A stretch of 64,000 nucleotides of DNA from SCGC-AAA076-P13 sp905478035 (lineage in GTDB: Bacteria > Pseudomonadota > Gammaproteobacteria > Magnimaribacterales > D2472): positions 682,001 through 746,000 of the forward strand of contig OX044367.1 of NCBI GenBank assembly GCA_943846785.1, given 5' to 3'. The translations under genes were made by a program, and so were the position numbers. The notes under the pieces are model-generated. The model searched no databases. It saw nothing but the letters and a program-made list of their open reading frames with translations, and was not told where the DNA came from. This document shows, piece after piece, positions 26,734 to 34,373 of this stretch; the stretch's first letter is position 1; each line of letters starts with the position of its first letter.

Positions 26734-27369
26734 ATGGACATTCTAACTGACCAATCTTTTTTCAGAGCCTTTCACATTCTATTTGGAATTACATGGATAG
26801 GATTACTTTATTACTTTAACTTTATTCAAGGTGAGTACGTAAAAGTTGCTAACCCAGATGCCAAGGCAGATGTCTTCAAAAAACTTGCTCCAAATGCTTT
26901 GTGGTGGTTCAGATGGGCTGCACTATTTACTTTCTTAACAGGAGTTATTTTACTTCATCAAATAACAGCTAAGTTAAGTACAGAGATTATTCTTGGTGCA
27001 ACTATGGGTACATTCATGATGTTAAATGTATGGGGTATTATTTGGAGAAACCAAAAGATTGTTCTGGGTATGAAAGAGGGTGATGCTGCTGTTGCAGGAG
27101 CAAAGGCAGGATTAGCATCAAGAACAAACACTCTATTTTCAGTACCAATGCTGATGTATATGGTTTATTCAGCTCATAGCGGAAGTGCATATATTTCTAT
27201 TGATGGCTGGTCAAGTACGAGTCTTCTTTTGGGATTAGCAATAATTTTTATTATTGAAGCAAATGCAATATGGGGAAAAATGTTACCGGCTATCACATCA
27301 GTAAGAGCAGTTATAACTTCGTCATTTATACTTGCAGTTGTATTGAAGCTCATTACAGACATTTTATAA
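26734..27369 (+). CDS. PuuD-like (urate hydroxylase N-domain) membrane protein
   Basis: A 211-aa membrane protein with about six hydrophobic segments. The start FFRAFHILFGITWIGLLYYFNF, the LWWFRWAALFTFLTG segment and the MLNVWGIIWRNQK stretch resemble the membrane domain of PuuD-type urate hydroxylases. Those enzymes carry a C-terminal cytochrome c domain; this protein has no CxxCH and ends after the membrane part. No other purine-catabolism gene is nearby, so urate as substrate is doubtful. A ribosome-binding site (AAGGGAG) precedes the ATG. It sits between the groESL terminator and folE. Confidence 0.7.
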   Translation: MDILTDQSFFRAFHILFGITWIGLLYYFNFIQGEYVKVANPDAKADVFKKLAPNALWWFRWAALFTFLTGVILLHQITAKLSTEIILGATMGTFMMLNVWGIIWRNQKIVLGMKEGDAAVAGAKAGLASRTNTLFSVPMLMYMVYSAHSGSAYISIDGWSSTSLLLGLAIIFIIEANAIWGKMLPAITSVRAVITSSFILAVVLKLITDIL

Positions 27370-27414
27370 ACAATATAATTTAAAAAACTTTAAAAATTCT
27401 TAAGGAGAATTTAT

Positions 27415-27999
27415 ATGTCTAACAAACCATCGAGAGAAGAAGCATTGAAAGCTGTAAGAACCCTAATATCTTGGGCAGGAGATGATCCAGATAGAGAAGG
27501 TTTAATAGAAACTCCTGACAGAGTTGTCAGATCTTATAACGAATTCTTTTGTGGTTATGAGGAAGATGCAGAGGCTGTTCTTGGAAAAACGTTTGAAGAA
27601 GTAGAAGGTTATGACGAGGTAGTTATTGTAAGAAACATCAGAGTTGAGTCTCATTGCGAACATCATATGGTGCCGATTGTAGGTGTAGCTCATGTTGGTT
27701 ACATACCAAATAAAAAAGTGGTTGGTATAAGTAAACTTGCACGAGTTGTAGATATTTATGGAAAAAGACTTCAAACTCAAGAAACCATGACAGCCCTAAT
27801 AGCTGATACCATCGATAGAGTTCTTCAGCCTAAGGGAGTTGCAGTAGTTATTGATGCAAACCATGAATGCATGTCTACAAGAGGAATTCATAAAACAGAA
27901 TCTAGTACTATTACTAGCAGAATGCTTGGTAGTTTCAGGGATAATATTGAAACTAGGGCAGAGTTCATGAACTTAATTAATTCTCCAAAAGCATTTTAA
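27415..27999 (+). CDS. folE: GTP cyclohydrolase I
   Basis: First enzyme of folate (tetrahydropterin) synthesis, converting GTP to dihydroneopterin triphosphate. Zinc ligands are in ESHCEHHMVP and later ANHECMSTRG; the GISKLARVVDIYGKRLQTQE segment is a family hallmark. The 194-aa length is typical. An AAGGAG ribosome-binding site lies before the ATG. The maf gene starts at the base after its stop. Confidence 0.96.
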   Translation: MSNKPSREEALKAVRTLISWAGDDPDREGLIETPDRVVRSYNEFFCGYEEDAEAVLGKTFEEVEGYDEVVIVRNIRVESHCEHHMVPIVGVAHVGYIPNKKVVGISKLARVVDIYGKRLQTQETMTALIADTIDRVLQPKGVAVVIDANHECMSTRGIHKTESSTITSRMLGSFRDNIETRAEFMNLINSPKAF

Positions 28000-28638
28000 A
28001 TGATCGATGATTCGATACTTTCTAGTATCAATCCTGTCACACCAATAATTCTAGCATCTGGCTCAGAGAGTCGAAAAGTCATGCTGGAAGACGCTGGTAT
28101 AAATTTTTCAACCATTACATCTGAAGTTGATGAAGATGCCTTAAAAATTAAAATTGCTTCTATGCCTTTTAATAATCAGGTTATTGAACTTGCAAAGGCT
28201 AAGGCTGCAGTGGTGAGCTCAAAAAATCCTGGAAATATAGTTATTGGCGGTGATCAAATGTGTATTTTTGAAAATAGAGTATTTGATAAACCAGGCTCAG
28301 TTGAAAAAGCAATAAGCAATCTAAAATTATTATCTGGAACAACACACTTTCAATATAGTGGCGTATGTATCTATAAAGATGGTGTGTCTTTGTGGGAATA
28401 TTCGGAAGTTGTTGAAATGAATATGCATGATCTATCAGAAGAAGAAATTATTAATTATGTAAAACTTGAAAATCCAATTCATGCAGCAGGTGCATATAAG
28501 TTTGAATCTCTTGGATGTAACTTATTTTCTAGTGTAGATGGCTCATCATATACAATTAGAGGAATGCCATTATTACCACTACTAAATGAGCTCAGAAATT
28601 TAAAAATTATAGATCTAAATAGAATCTCAAAAAATTAG
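28000..28638 (+). CDS. maf: Maf-like nucleoside triphosphate pyrophosphatase
   Basis: House-cleaning pyrophosphatase that hydrolyses non-canonical or modified nucleotides. The ILASGSESRKVMLEDAGINF segment is the Maf signature loop (here ASGSESR rather than the more common ASxSPRR). ELAKAKA, VIGGDQM, the HAAGAYKFES stretch and SSYTIRGMPL follow the family order. The length of 212 aa is typical. Abuts folE and cysS. Confidence 0.88.
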   Translation: MIDDSILSSINPVTPIILASGSESRKVMLEDAGINFSTITSEVDEDALKIKIASMPFNNQVIELAKAKAAVVSSKNPGNIVIGGDQMCIFENRVFDKPGSVEKAISNLKLLSGTTHFQYSGVCIYKDGVSLWEYSEVVEMNMHDLSEEEIINYVKLENPIHAAGAYKFESLGCNLFSSVDGSSYTIRGMPLLPLLNELRNLKIIDLNRISKN

Positions 28639-28642
28639 AACA

Positions 28643-30031
28643 ATGCAGCCTATCAAAATATTTAATACTCTTTCAGGCAAAAAACAGGATTTTCATCCTT
28701 TGGATTCTGGTCATATTAAAATATACGCTTGTGGGCCAACAGTTTATAACTATGCTCATATTGGTAACGCTAGAATGGCTGTTGTTTTCGATACCCTTGT
28801 AAGAGTTTTAAGGTTCCAATATCCAAAAGTAACCTACGTTTCTAATATCACAGACATCGATGACAAAATTATAGATGCAGCTAATGAGCAAAAAGTACCC
28901 ATAAAGGAAATCACTGAAAAGTATACTAATATTTACAATACTGATATGGCTGCGCTATGTGTAAATATTCCTGATATACAACCCAAGGCAACACAATATA
29001 TTCCAGAAATGATTAGTCTTATTAAAGATCTAATTGCTAAGGATCATGCTTATGAAAAAGAGGGGCATGTTTTATTTCATGTACCTTCTTATGAGAACTA
29101 TGGAAAATTATCAAATAGAAATAGAGATGAGCAAATAGCAGGTAGCAGGATTGAGGTAGCGCCATTTAAAAAAGATCCAGCTGACTTTGTTCTATGGAAA
29201 CCAAGCTCTGATGCGCAACCTGGGTGGGATTCTCCATGGGGTTTTGGTAGGCCTGGATGGCATACAGAATGTTCGGCTATGTCTGAAAAAACATTAGGCT
29301 TACCATTTGATATTCATGGGGGTGGAAGAGACTTAACATTTCCTCATCATGAAAATGAAATAGCGCAAAGCTGTTGCTCTAGCGCTGACATTAATAGCCC
29401 AAACTCATATGCAAATTATTGGATGCACAACGGATTCGTGACTGTTAACGGAGAAAAAATGTCTAAATCCCTAGGCAATATTATTTTAGTGAGAGATTTA
29501 TCGAATAATTACCATGGTGAGGTTATCAGGCTTGCATTAATGTCTTCACATTACAGACAAGGCCTTGATTGGAATGAAAAAGTTATACATCAGGCAAAGA
29601 AACTTTTAGATAAGTTATATACCATTCTATTCGATCTTAAATCTGAAGATTTGGTTGAAATAAAGGATAGAGAGTGGGTTAAACCTTTAATGGACGATCT
29701 TAATACTCCAGGATTTATTGCTAATGTAAATAGCCTTATTAAAACTTATGCATCTTCACCTGATGAGAATAAAGCAATCTTAAAAAGTAAGCTGATTCTT
29801 TTAGGCAATCTCATGGGAATATTACAAGTAGATCCAGAATCATGGTTTGAAAAGGATAATTCAACTATAAATCTTGATGAAAAAGAAATAAAAGCATTAA
29901 TATCAAAGCGTAACGAAGCTAAAATAAATAAAGATTATGAAAAGGCAGATGCTATAAGAGATGATCTAATGAAAAATGGAATTGAGATTATGGATAGTAG
30001 CTCAGGAACAACATGGAAAATTAAGTCATGA
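28643..30031 (+). CDS. cysS: Cysteinyl-tRNA synthetase
   Basis: Class I synthetase that charges tRNA-Cys. HIGN is at 39-42 in CGPTVYNYAHIGNAR, the GRPGWHTECSAM segment and HHENEIAQS carry zinc/cysteine-site residues, and the KMSKS loop reads GEKMSKSLGN near residue 272. The 462-aa length is normal. It overlaps the following PNPOx-like gene by four bases. Confidence 0.97.
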   Translation: MQPIKIFNTLSGKKQDFHPLDSGHIKIYACGPTVYNYAHIGNARMAVVFDTLVRVLRFQYPKVTYVSNITDIDDKIIDAANEQKVPIKEITEKYTNIYNTDMAALCVNIPDIQPKATQYIPEMISLIKDLIAKDHAYEKEGHVLFHVPSYENYGKLSNRNRDEQIAGSRIEVAPFKKDPADFVLWKPSSDAQPGWDSPWGFGRPGWHTECSAMSEKTLGLPFDIHGGGRDLTFPHHENEIAQSCCSSADINSPNSYANYWMHNGFVTVNGEKMSKSLGNIILVRDLSNNYHGEVIRLALMSSHYRQGLDWNEKVIHQAKKLLDKLYTILFDLKSEDLVEIKDREWVKPLMDDLNTPGFIANVNSLIKTYASSPDENKAILKSKLILLGNLMGILQVDPESWFEKDNSTINLDEKEIKALISKRNEAKINKDYEKADAIRDDLMKNGIEIMDSSSGTTWKIKS

Positions 30032-30627
30032 ATGATAGTAGTACCTTATCCATTCCTGATAGCTATGATCAGATATCAGATACTCTAGGAACTGCAGAAC
30101 TGATTCTAGATGATGCAGTAGAGAATGCAAAAACACTTTTTCATACTCTTGTCCTTTCCTCTCATGATGAAGATAAAATAGTATCAAGAGTCGTAGTTTT
30201 AAGAGAGTTTAATTCTAAAGAAAGATATCTACGTTTTCATACAGATGCTAGAGCTCCAAAAATTAAACATTTCAAGAAAAATAGCAATGCATCATTGCTT
30301 GGTTATGATCCAGCATTAAAAATTCAACTAAAGCTCCAAGGAAGTGTTGATGTTCATTTCAATGACGATGTAACCAAATTATCTTGGAATGAATCAACTA
30401 CCAGATCAAAAAAGTGTTATTCCGTAGAGGGAGGCTCATCATTGAAAATAGAGAATCCTTCTGAATATGATTTAAAAGATGGAAATATTGAAGATGGATA
30501 TTTAAATTTTGCAGTTCTTAAATTTAAATATACATCCTTGGAATTCCTTTATCTTAAAAGTTCAGGACATAGAAGAGCAATTCATTCATGGAATGAAGGC
30601 CTTGTTTCTAATTGGCTTGTACCTTAA
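30028..30627 (+). CDS. Pyridoxamine 5'-phosphate oxidase-like FMN-binding protein
   Basis: A 199-aa protein with the split-barrel flavin-binding layout: ENAKTLFHTLVLSSHDEDKIVSRVVVLREF, then RYLRFHTDARAPKIKHFKKN, and a C-terminal SGHRRAIHSW segment. This places it in the pyridoxamine 5'-phosphate oxidase superfamily, closer to the Alr4036-type group than to canonical PdxH. It may bind FMN or have another small-molecule role. The cysS overlap suggests co-transcription. PdxB occurs elsewhere in the window but is not adjacent. Confidence 0.7.
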   Translation: MNDSSTLSIPDSYDQISDTLGTAELILDDAVENAKTLFHTLVLSSHDEDKIVSRVVVLREFNSKERYLRFHTDARAPKIKHFKKNSNASLLGYDPALKIQLKLQGSVDVHFNDDVTKLSWNESTTRSKKCYSVEGGSSLKIENPSEYDLKDGNIEDGYLNFAVLKFKYTSLEFLYLKSSGHRRAIHSWNEGLVSNWLVP

Positions 30628-30646
30628 AAAAGACTAACCCTCTCTA

Positions 30647-30702
30647 CCCTATTAATTAAATATGTATTAATGTAATATTAATATTCATATTTAATTAGGG
30701 AG
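30647..30702 (+). promoter_or_regulatory. A+T-rich hairpin overlapping the ribosome-binding site
   Basis: CCCTA(TT)AATTAAATATG at 30647-30664 can pair with CATATTTAATTAGGG at 30686-30700, and a nested TATTAAT/ATTAATA pair (30665-30671 with 30677-30683) fills the centre. The right arm ends in AGGG, which is part of the AGGGAG ribosome-binding site (30697-30702) of the gene at 30709. If transcribed, the structure could mask that site. Alternatively the region only holds the promoter. No start site is known. Confidence 0.4.
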
Positions 30703-30708
30703 AAAATA

Positions 30709-31194
30709 ATGAATAAATTTTTATTAAGTGGCTTATTGATTTTATCAACAAGCTTTATTTTTGCTGATGGTCATTCGTCTGCAGAAAAAGAAGTATTAAA
30801 AACTCTTGCAACTTATTTTGAGGCAAGAAATGCCAGTGACTGGGACACAGTTGTTGCTCATGAGAGTAAGTCAGGAACCTATGGAACCAATTCAGATGGA
30901 AGCTTTCATAAACCTGTTGTAAAACAATCAGCAGAGGACTGGGCAACATCAGGCCAGGGCGGCTCACTCAATATCCATTATCCTGAAGCCATTCAAATAG
31001 CGGATGATGTAGTTTATGTAAGATTTTATTACGAAGGAATGACCGAAGTAGCAGGAAATTCAAAGCCATACAGAACTAGAGTCACCATGAATTGGGTCAA
31101 AGAAGGAAATAAATGGGTAGCTAAATCTCAACATTATTCATCAGCTTCATATGGTGGAGTTCACGTTTCACAAGCTGCTGATTTCGAGGACTAA
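30709..31194 (+). CDS. Secreted NTF2-like (SnoaL/DUF4440-type) protein
   Basis: A 161-aa protein with an N-terminal signal peptide (hydrophobic residues 3-19, cleavage probably after a site near FADG). The mature part begins with an acidic helix, LKTLATYFEARNASDWDTVVAHES, and ends with VTMNWVKEGNKWVAKSQHYS, the usual pattern of the NTF2-like fold. No enzymatic function can be assigned. AGGGAG lies before the ATG. The next secreted protein starts two bases after its stop. Confidence 0.65.
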   Translation: MNKFLLSGLLILSTSFIFADGHSSAEKEVLKTLATYFEARNASDWDTVVAHESKSGTYGTNSDGSFHKPVVKQSAEDWATSGQGGSLNIHYPEAIQIADDVVYVRFYYEGMTEVAGNSKPYRTRVTMNWVKEGNKWVAKSQHYSSASYGGVHVSQAADFED

Positions 31195-31196
31195 AA

Positions 31197-31889
31197 ATGA
31201 AAAATATTTTATTAGTAATACCTTTAATAATTAGTTTTGCAGCATTTAGCGCTCATCATGAAAATGGTGATCATAGTGATGTAAAAATGATGGAACATAA
31301 CTTTGCCTATCTTTCTTCATATACGATGCCAGCCGGATCGAATGCAGACAGAATTGCTAAGAGCCTTTTAGAGAATGTTAATACTTTAGAAGAGGATGGA
31401 TATAATGTTTGTGGATTATTAAGACATCAATTTGGTGGAGATAGAGCATTCTATAGTTATTGTTACTTTGATAGCTGGGAGCAATTTGCAAAAATTAATG
31501 ATTCAAATGAACCAGTAACGAGAGAGCCTAAGCAAATATATGGTGACCATACTGATAACATAGTAGCTATGGTTGAAAAGAATTTAACCAAAGCAACTCC
31601 ACATGTACTTATGGCTACTTATACTTTTGGACCTTATTTAACAGATAACCAAAAAAGAGCTAATGCTAAAACTATTTTTAATGCATATGACTCTGCCTTT
31701 GGCGGATGTAATTTAATGGAGCATTTCTGGGGGCCAGAGCAAGCTTGGTATTTTGTATGTGGCTATGAAAATTACGCAGACTTTGCAAATAAAGTAGAGG
31801 TATTAAGCGGAATACATGAAACTGAGTTAGCTGATTTAAAGCTTGATGTTATGGATCATTCAGATGATTTAATGATTAGAGTTAAATAA
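31197..31889 (+). CDS. Secreted protein with two homologous halves
   Basis: Unrecognised 230-aa protein with a signal peptide (about 1-19), then a His/Asp-rich stretch. Residues 38-102 and 137-203 are similar: each begins with a beta strand ending in YT, has an alpha helix, and then two cysteines exactly 17 residues apart (C72/C89 and C171/C188) with an aromatic C-Y-F-D/G-Y-E-N segment. This suggests a duplicated ferredoxin-like (dimeric alpha-beta barrel-type) domain, each with one disulfide, exported to the periplasm. It likely forms an operon with the preceding NTF2-like gene. A terminator follows. Confidence 0.65.
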   Translation: MKNILLVIPLIISFAAFSAHHENGDHSDVKMMEHNFAYLSSYTMPAGSNADRIAKSLLENVNTLEEDGYNVCGLLRHQFGGDRAFYSYCYFDSWEQFAKINDSNEPVTREPKQIYGDHTDNIVAMVEKNLTKATPHVLMATYTFGPYLTDNQKRANAKTIFNAYDSAFGGCNLMEHFWGPEQAWYFVCGYENYADFANKVEVLSGIHETELADLKLDVMDHSDDLMIRVK

Positions 31890-31906
31890 GTAAATAAATT
31901 GATGAT

Positions 31907-31933
31907 AAAAACCCTCTTTATGAGGGTTTTTTT
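31907..31933. terminator. Rho-independent terminator, possibly bidirectional
   Basis: AAAACCCTC pairs with GAGGGTTTT around a TTTAT loop, and a T run follows. It ends the secreted-protein pair and, with the A run on the other side, could also end the convergent tRNA-Arg transcript that stops just to its right. Confidence 0.88.
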
Positions 31934-31934
31934 A

Positions 31935-32009
31935 TGGCGCCCTCTGCAGGAATCGAACCTGCAACTAATCCTTAGGAGGGATCTGTTATATCCATTTAAC
32001 TAAGAAGGC
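31935..32009 (-). tRNA. tRNA-Arg (anticodon CCT)
   Basis: Read on the minus strand, the acceptor stem GCCTTCT pairs with AGAGGGC, with GTTA/TAAC in the D arm. The anticodon stem GATCC/GGATT encloses the loop CTCCTAA, giving anticodon CCT, which reads AGG. The T arm is GCAGG-TTCGATT-CCTGC, and a 3' CCA is encoded at 31935-31937. All four arms fold normally. It is transcribed divergently from thrS and runs towards the terminator at 31907-31933. Confidence 0.95.
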
Positions 32010-32050
32010 TTATTTAAAAAAAAGATAGTTTATAACATTAATTAAGAGTT

Positions 32051-32068
32051 TATTAGTTATAACTAATA
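32051..32068. repeat. Perfect 18-bp palindrome between tRNA-Arg and thrS
   Basis: TATTAGTTA is followed directly by its reverse complement TAACTAATA. It lies in the 89-bp divergent promoter region, 30 bases before the thrS ATG and 41 bases from the tRNA 5' end. It is a candidate operator for one or both promoters. A palindrome this long is only mildly surprising in such A+T-rich DNA. Confidence 0.4.
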
Positions 32069-32098
32069 CAGTTCAATATTTGCATATATAATGATGTA

Positions 32099-34030
32099 AT
32101 GAAAATTACATTACCAGATGGAAGTATAAGAGAATTAGCTGATGGCTCTTCAGGTCTTGATCTTGCATCTGATATTGGTCCGGGATTAGCTAAGGCAGCA
32201 ATAGCAGTTACAGTTAATGGAATTCAAAAAGATCTAAGTGACCCTATAGAAAAAGACTCCGAAGTATCGATCATAACTATCGATTCTAATGAAGGTATAG
32301 AGATAATGAGACATACTCTTACTGCACAGGTTTTAGCAAGAGCTGTTAAAAATTTATATCCAGAATCAAAATTAGCAATAGGACCAACTATTAATGATGG
32401 TTTTTATTATGATTTCGAGTTCAAAAAAGCAATTTCACCAGATAACTTAGCATCTATTGAAAAAGAAATGAGATCAATTATTTCTAATGGTTCGTCCATT
32501 ACCAAATCACTTCATTCAAAATCTGAAGCAATGAATATATTTAAAGGGGAAGGCGAAACTTATAAAGAATCTATTATTGAAGAATCCGAACAGGAGGATA
32601 ACTTCCAGCTTTATTCTCAGGATAATAATGAATTTGTTGATTTATGCCGTGGACCCCATTTACCAAGCCTAAAACATATTGGCGCCTTTAAATTAACTAA
32701 ATTAGCTGGAGCATATTGGAAAGGTGATTCTAATAATAAAATGCTTACTAGAATTTATGGCACTGCATGGAAAAATGAAAAAGAATTAAATGCCTACCTT
32801 CTTAGGATTGAAGAAGCAGAAAAAAGAGATCATAGAAAGCTTGGTAAAGAAATGAATTTGTTTCATTTCCAAGAAGAAGCCCCGGGTATGGTTTTTTGGC
32901 ACCCTAATGGCTGGATAATATACAGACTGTTAGAAAACTTCATTAGAAACAAACTTGAGAAATATAATTATCTTGAAATTAAAACTCCTCAAGTTGTGGA
33001 TAGGAAATTGTGGGAAGCATCTGGCCATTGGGATAAATATAGAGAAAATATGTTCATTACAGAGATAGATGAAGAACATGCTAATGAAAAAAGAACAAAT
33101 GCCTTAAAACCAATGAACTGTCCATGCCATGTTCAGATATACAACCAAGGACTTAAATCATATAGGGACCTTCCTTTGAGATATGCAGAATTTGGGTCAT
33201 GCCATAGATATGAAGCCTCTGGAACTATGCATGGTCTTATGAGAGTCCGGGGATTTACTCAGGATGATGGCCATATATTTTGTACAGAGGAACAAATTGA
33301 AAAGGAAACAGAGCTTTTCATAAGTTTACTATCAGATATATACAAAGACCTTGGATTTGAAACATTTGATATTAAACTATCGACAAGACCCGAGGTAAGG
33401 GTTGGTAGTGATGAAGTTTGGGATAAAGCAGAGGCAGCTTTGGAAGGTGCAATTACAAAATTAAATCTTCCATTTACCTTGGAAGAGGGTGATGGAGCAT
33501 TTTATGGACCTAAGCTTGATTTTGTATTGACTGATGCCATTGGAAGAGAATGGCAATGTGGAACATTTCAAGCTGACTTTAATTTACCTGAAAGGCTTGA
33601 TGCTGAATATGTTGGTGAAGACGGATCAAAGCATAGACCAGTAATGATACATAGAGCAGTTCTAGGATCCTTTGAAAGATTTATAGGAGTTTTAATTGAA
33701 AACTATTCAGGAAGACTTCCTTTTTGGCTAGCACCACTTCAAGTTTCTGTAGCTACAATTATCTCTGATGTAGATGATTACGCAAAAGAGATAATTGAGA
33801 GCCTGGAAGATGCTGGAATTAGGTGTCATGCAGATCTCAGGAATGAAAAAATTAGTTATAAAGTCAGAGAGCATAGTTCTGCTAAAGTTCCAGTCATAAT
33901 GGCGTTAGGACAACGAGAAAAGGACAATAGAACAGTTTCTATAAGAAGAATTGGAAGTGATAAAACAGAAACTTTAGACTTAGATGAAGCTCTCAAGGCT
34001 CTTTCGGTTGAGAATAAGAATCCTCAGTAA
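32099..34030 (+). CDS. thrS: Threonyl-tRNA synthetase
   Basis: Class II synthetase that charges tRNA-Thr. Domains in order: TGS (about 1-60), the editing domain with a conserved ESIIEESEQEDNFQLYSQ region and DLCRGPHLPS, the catalytic core with MNCPCHVQIY, RYAEFGSCHRYEASG and MIHRAVLGSFERF, and the anticodon-binding domain starting near LPFWLAPLQVSV. The 643-aa length is typical. A TATAAT at 32087-32092 lies close to the ATG. The usual downstream infC-rpmI-rplT genes are absent here. Confidence 0.97.
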   Translation: MKITLPDGSIRELADGSSGLDLASDIGPGLAKAAIAVTVNGIQKDLSDPIEKDSEVSIITIDSNEGIEIMRHTLTAQVLARAVKNLYPESKLAIGPTINDGFYYDFEFKKAISPDNLASIEKEMRSIISNGSSITKSLHSKSEAMNIFKGEGETYKESIIEESEQEDNFQLYSQDNNEFVDLCRGPHLPSLKHIGAFKLTKLAGAYWKGDSNNKMLTRIYGTAWKNEKELNAYLLRIEEAEKRDHRKLGKEMNLFHFQEEAPGMVFWHPNGWIIYRLLENFIRNKLEKYNYLEIKTPQVVDRKLWEASGHWDKYRENMFITEIDEEHANEKRTNALKPMNCPCHVQIYNQGLKSYRDLPLRYAEFGSCHRYEASGTMHGLMRVRGFTQDDGHIFCTEEQIEKETELFISLLSDIYKDLGFETFDIKLSTRPEVRVGSDEVWDKAEAALEGAITKLNLPFTLEEGDGAFYGPKLDFVLTDAIGREWQCGTFQADFNLPERLDAEYVGEDGSKHRPVMIHRAVLGSFERFIGVLIENYSGRLPFWLAPLQVSVATIISDVDDYAKEIIESLEDAGIRCHADLRNEKISYKVREHSSAKVPVIMALGQREKDNRTVSIRRIGSDKTETLDLDEALKALSVENKNPQ

Positions 34031-34041
34031 TCAATGATGCA

Positions 34042-34242
34042 ATGTTTTTTATAAAACTATTTACATTGCCAATTCGTTTTTATAGATACTTCATATCACC
34101 ACTTACCCCGCCAACATGCAGGTTTGAGCCCACATGTTCTCAATATGCAATTAATTCTATAGAAGAAAATGGAGTTATAAGAGGCTCTATTATGGCTGTT
34201 AAAAGAATTTCAAAATGTCATCCTTGGTATAAAGGAGACTGA
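34042..34242 (+). CDS. yidD: Membrane protein insertion efficiency factor YidD
   Basis: A 66-aa protein that assists YidC-dependent membrane insertion. The motif FYRYFISPLTPPTCRFEPTCSQYA is the family hallmark, followed by the GVIRGSIMAVKRISKCHPW segment. It usually lies beside rnpA and rpmH; here it follows thrS instead. It is shorter than many YidD proteins because the C-terminal tail ends at KGD. Confidence 0.92.
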   Translation: MFFIKLFTLPIRFYRYFISPLTPPTCRFEPTCSQYAINSIEENGVIRGSIMAVKRISKCHPWYKGD

Positions 34243-34276
34243 ATTCATAATTACAGCTTTATATATATAAAAAACA

Positions 34277-34324
34277 TTGATTTATTTAATATATATAAAT
34301 ATAGATATATACGGGCATTAATGC
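34277..34324 (+). promoter_or_regulatory. Promoter and 5'-leader palindrome of the first TonB receptor
   Basis: TTGATT (34277-34282) and TATAGA (34300-34305) are 17 bases apart, predicting transcription near 34312. The perfect palindrome GCATTAATGC (34315-34324) follows just after it. The next receptor has the same arrangement (promoter, then a palindrome at the start of the transcript), which supports a shared control mechanism. Confidence 0.45.
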
Positions 34325-34373
34325 TATATTTTTTATATACATAAGTTCAATGAAGCCATTAGGGGGGTCAAAT

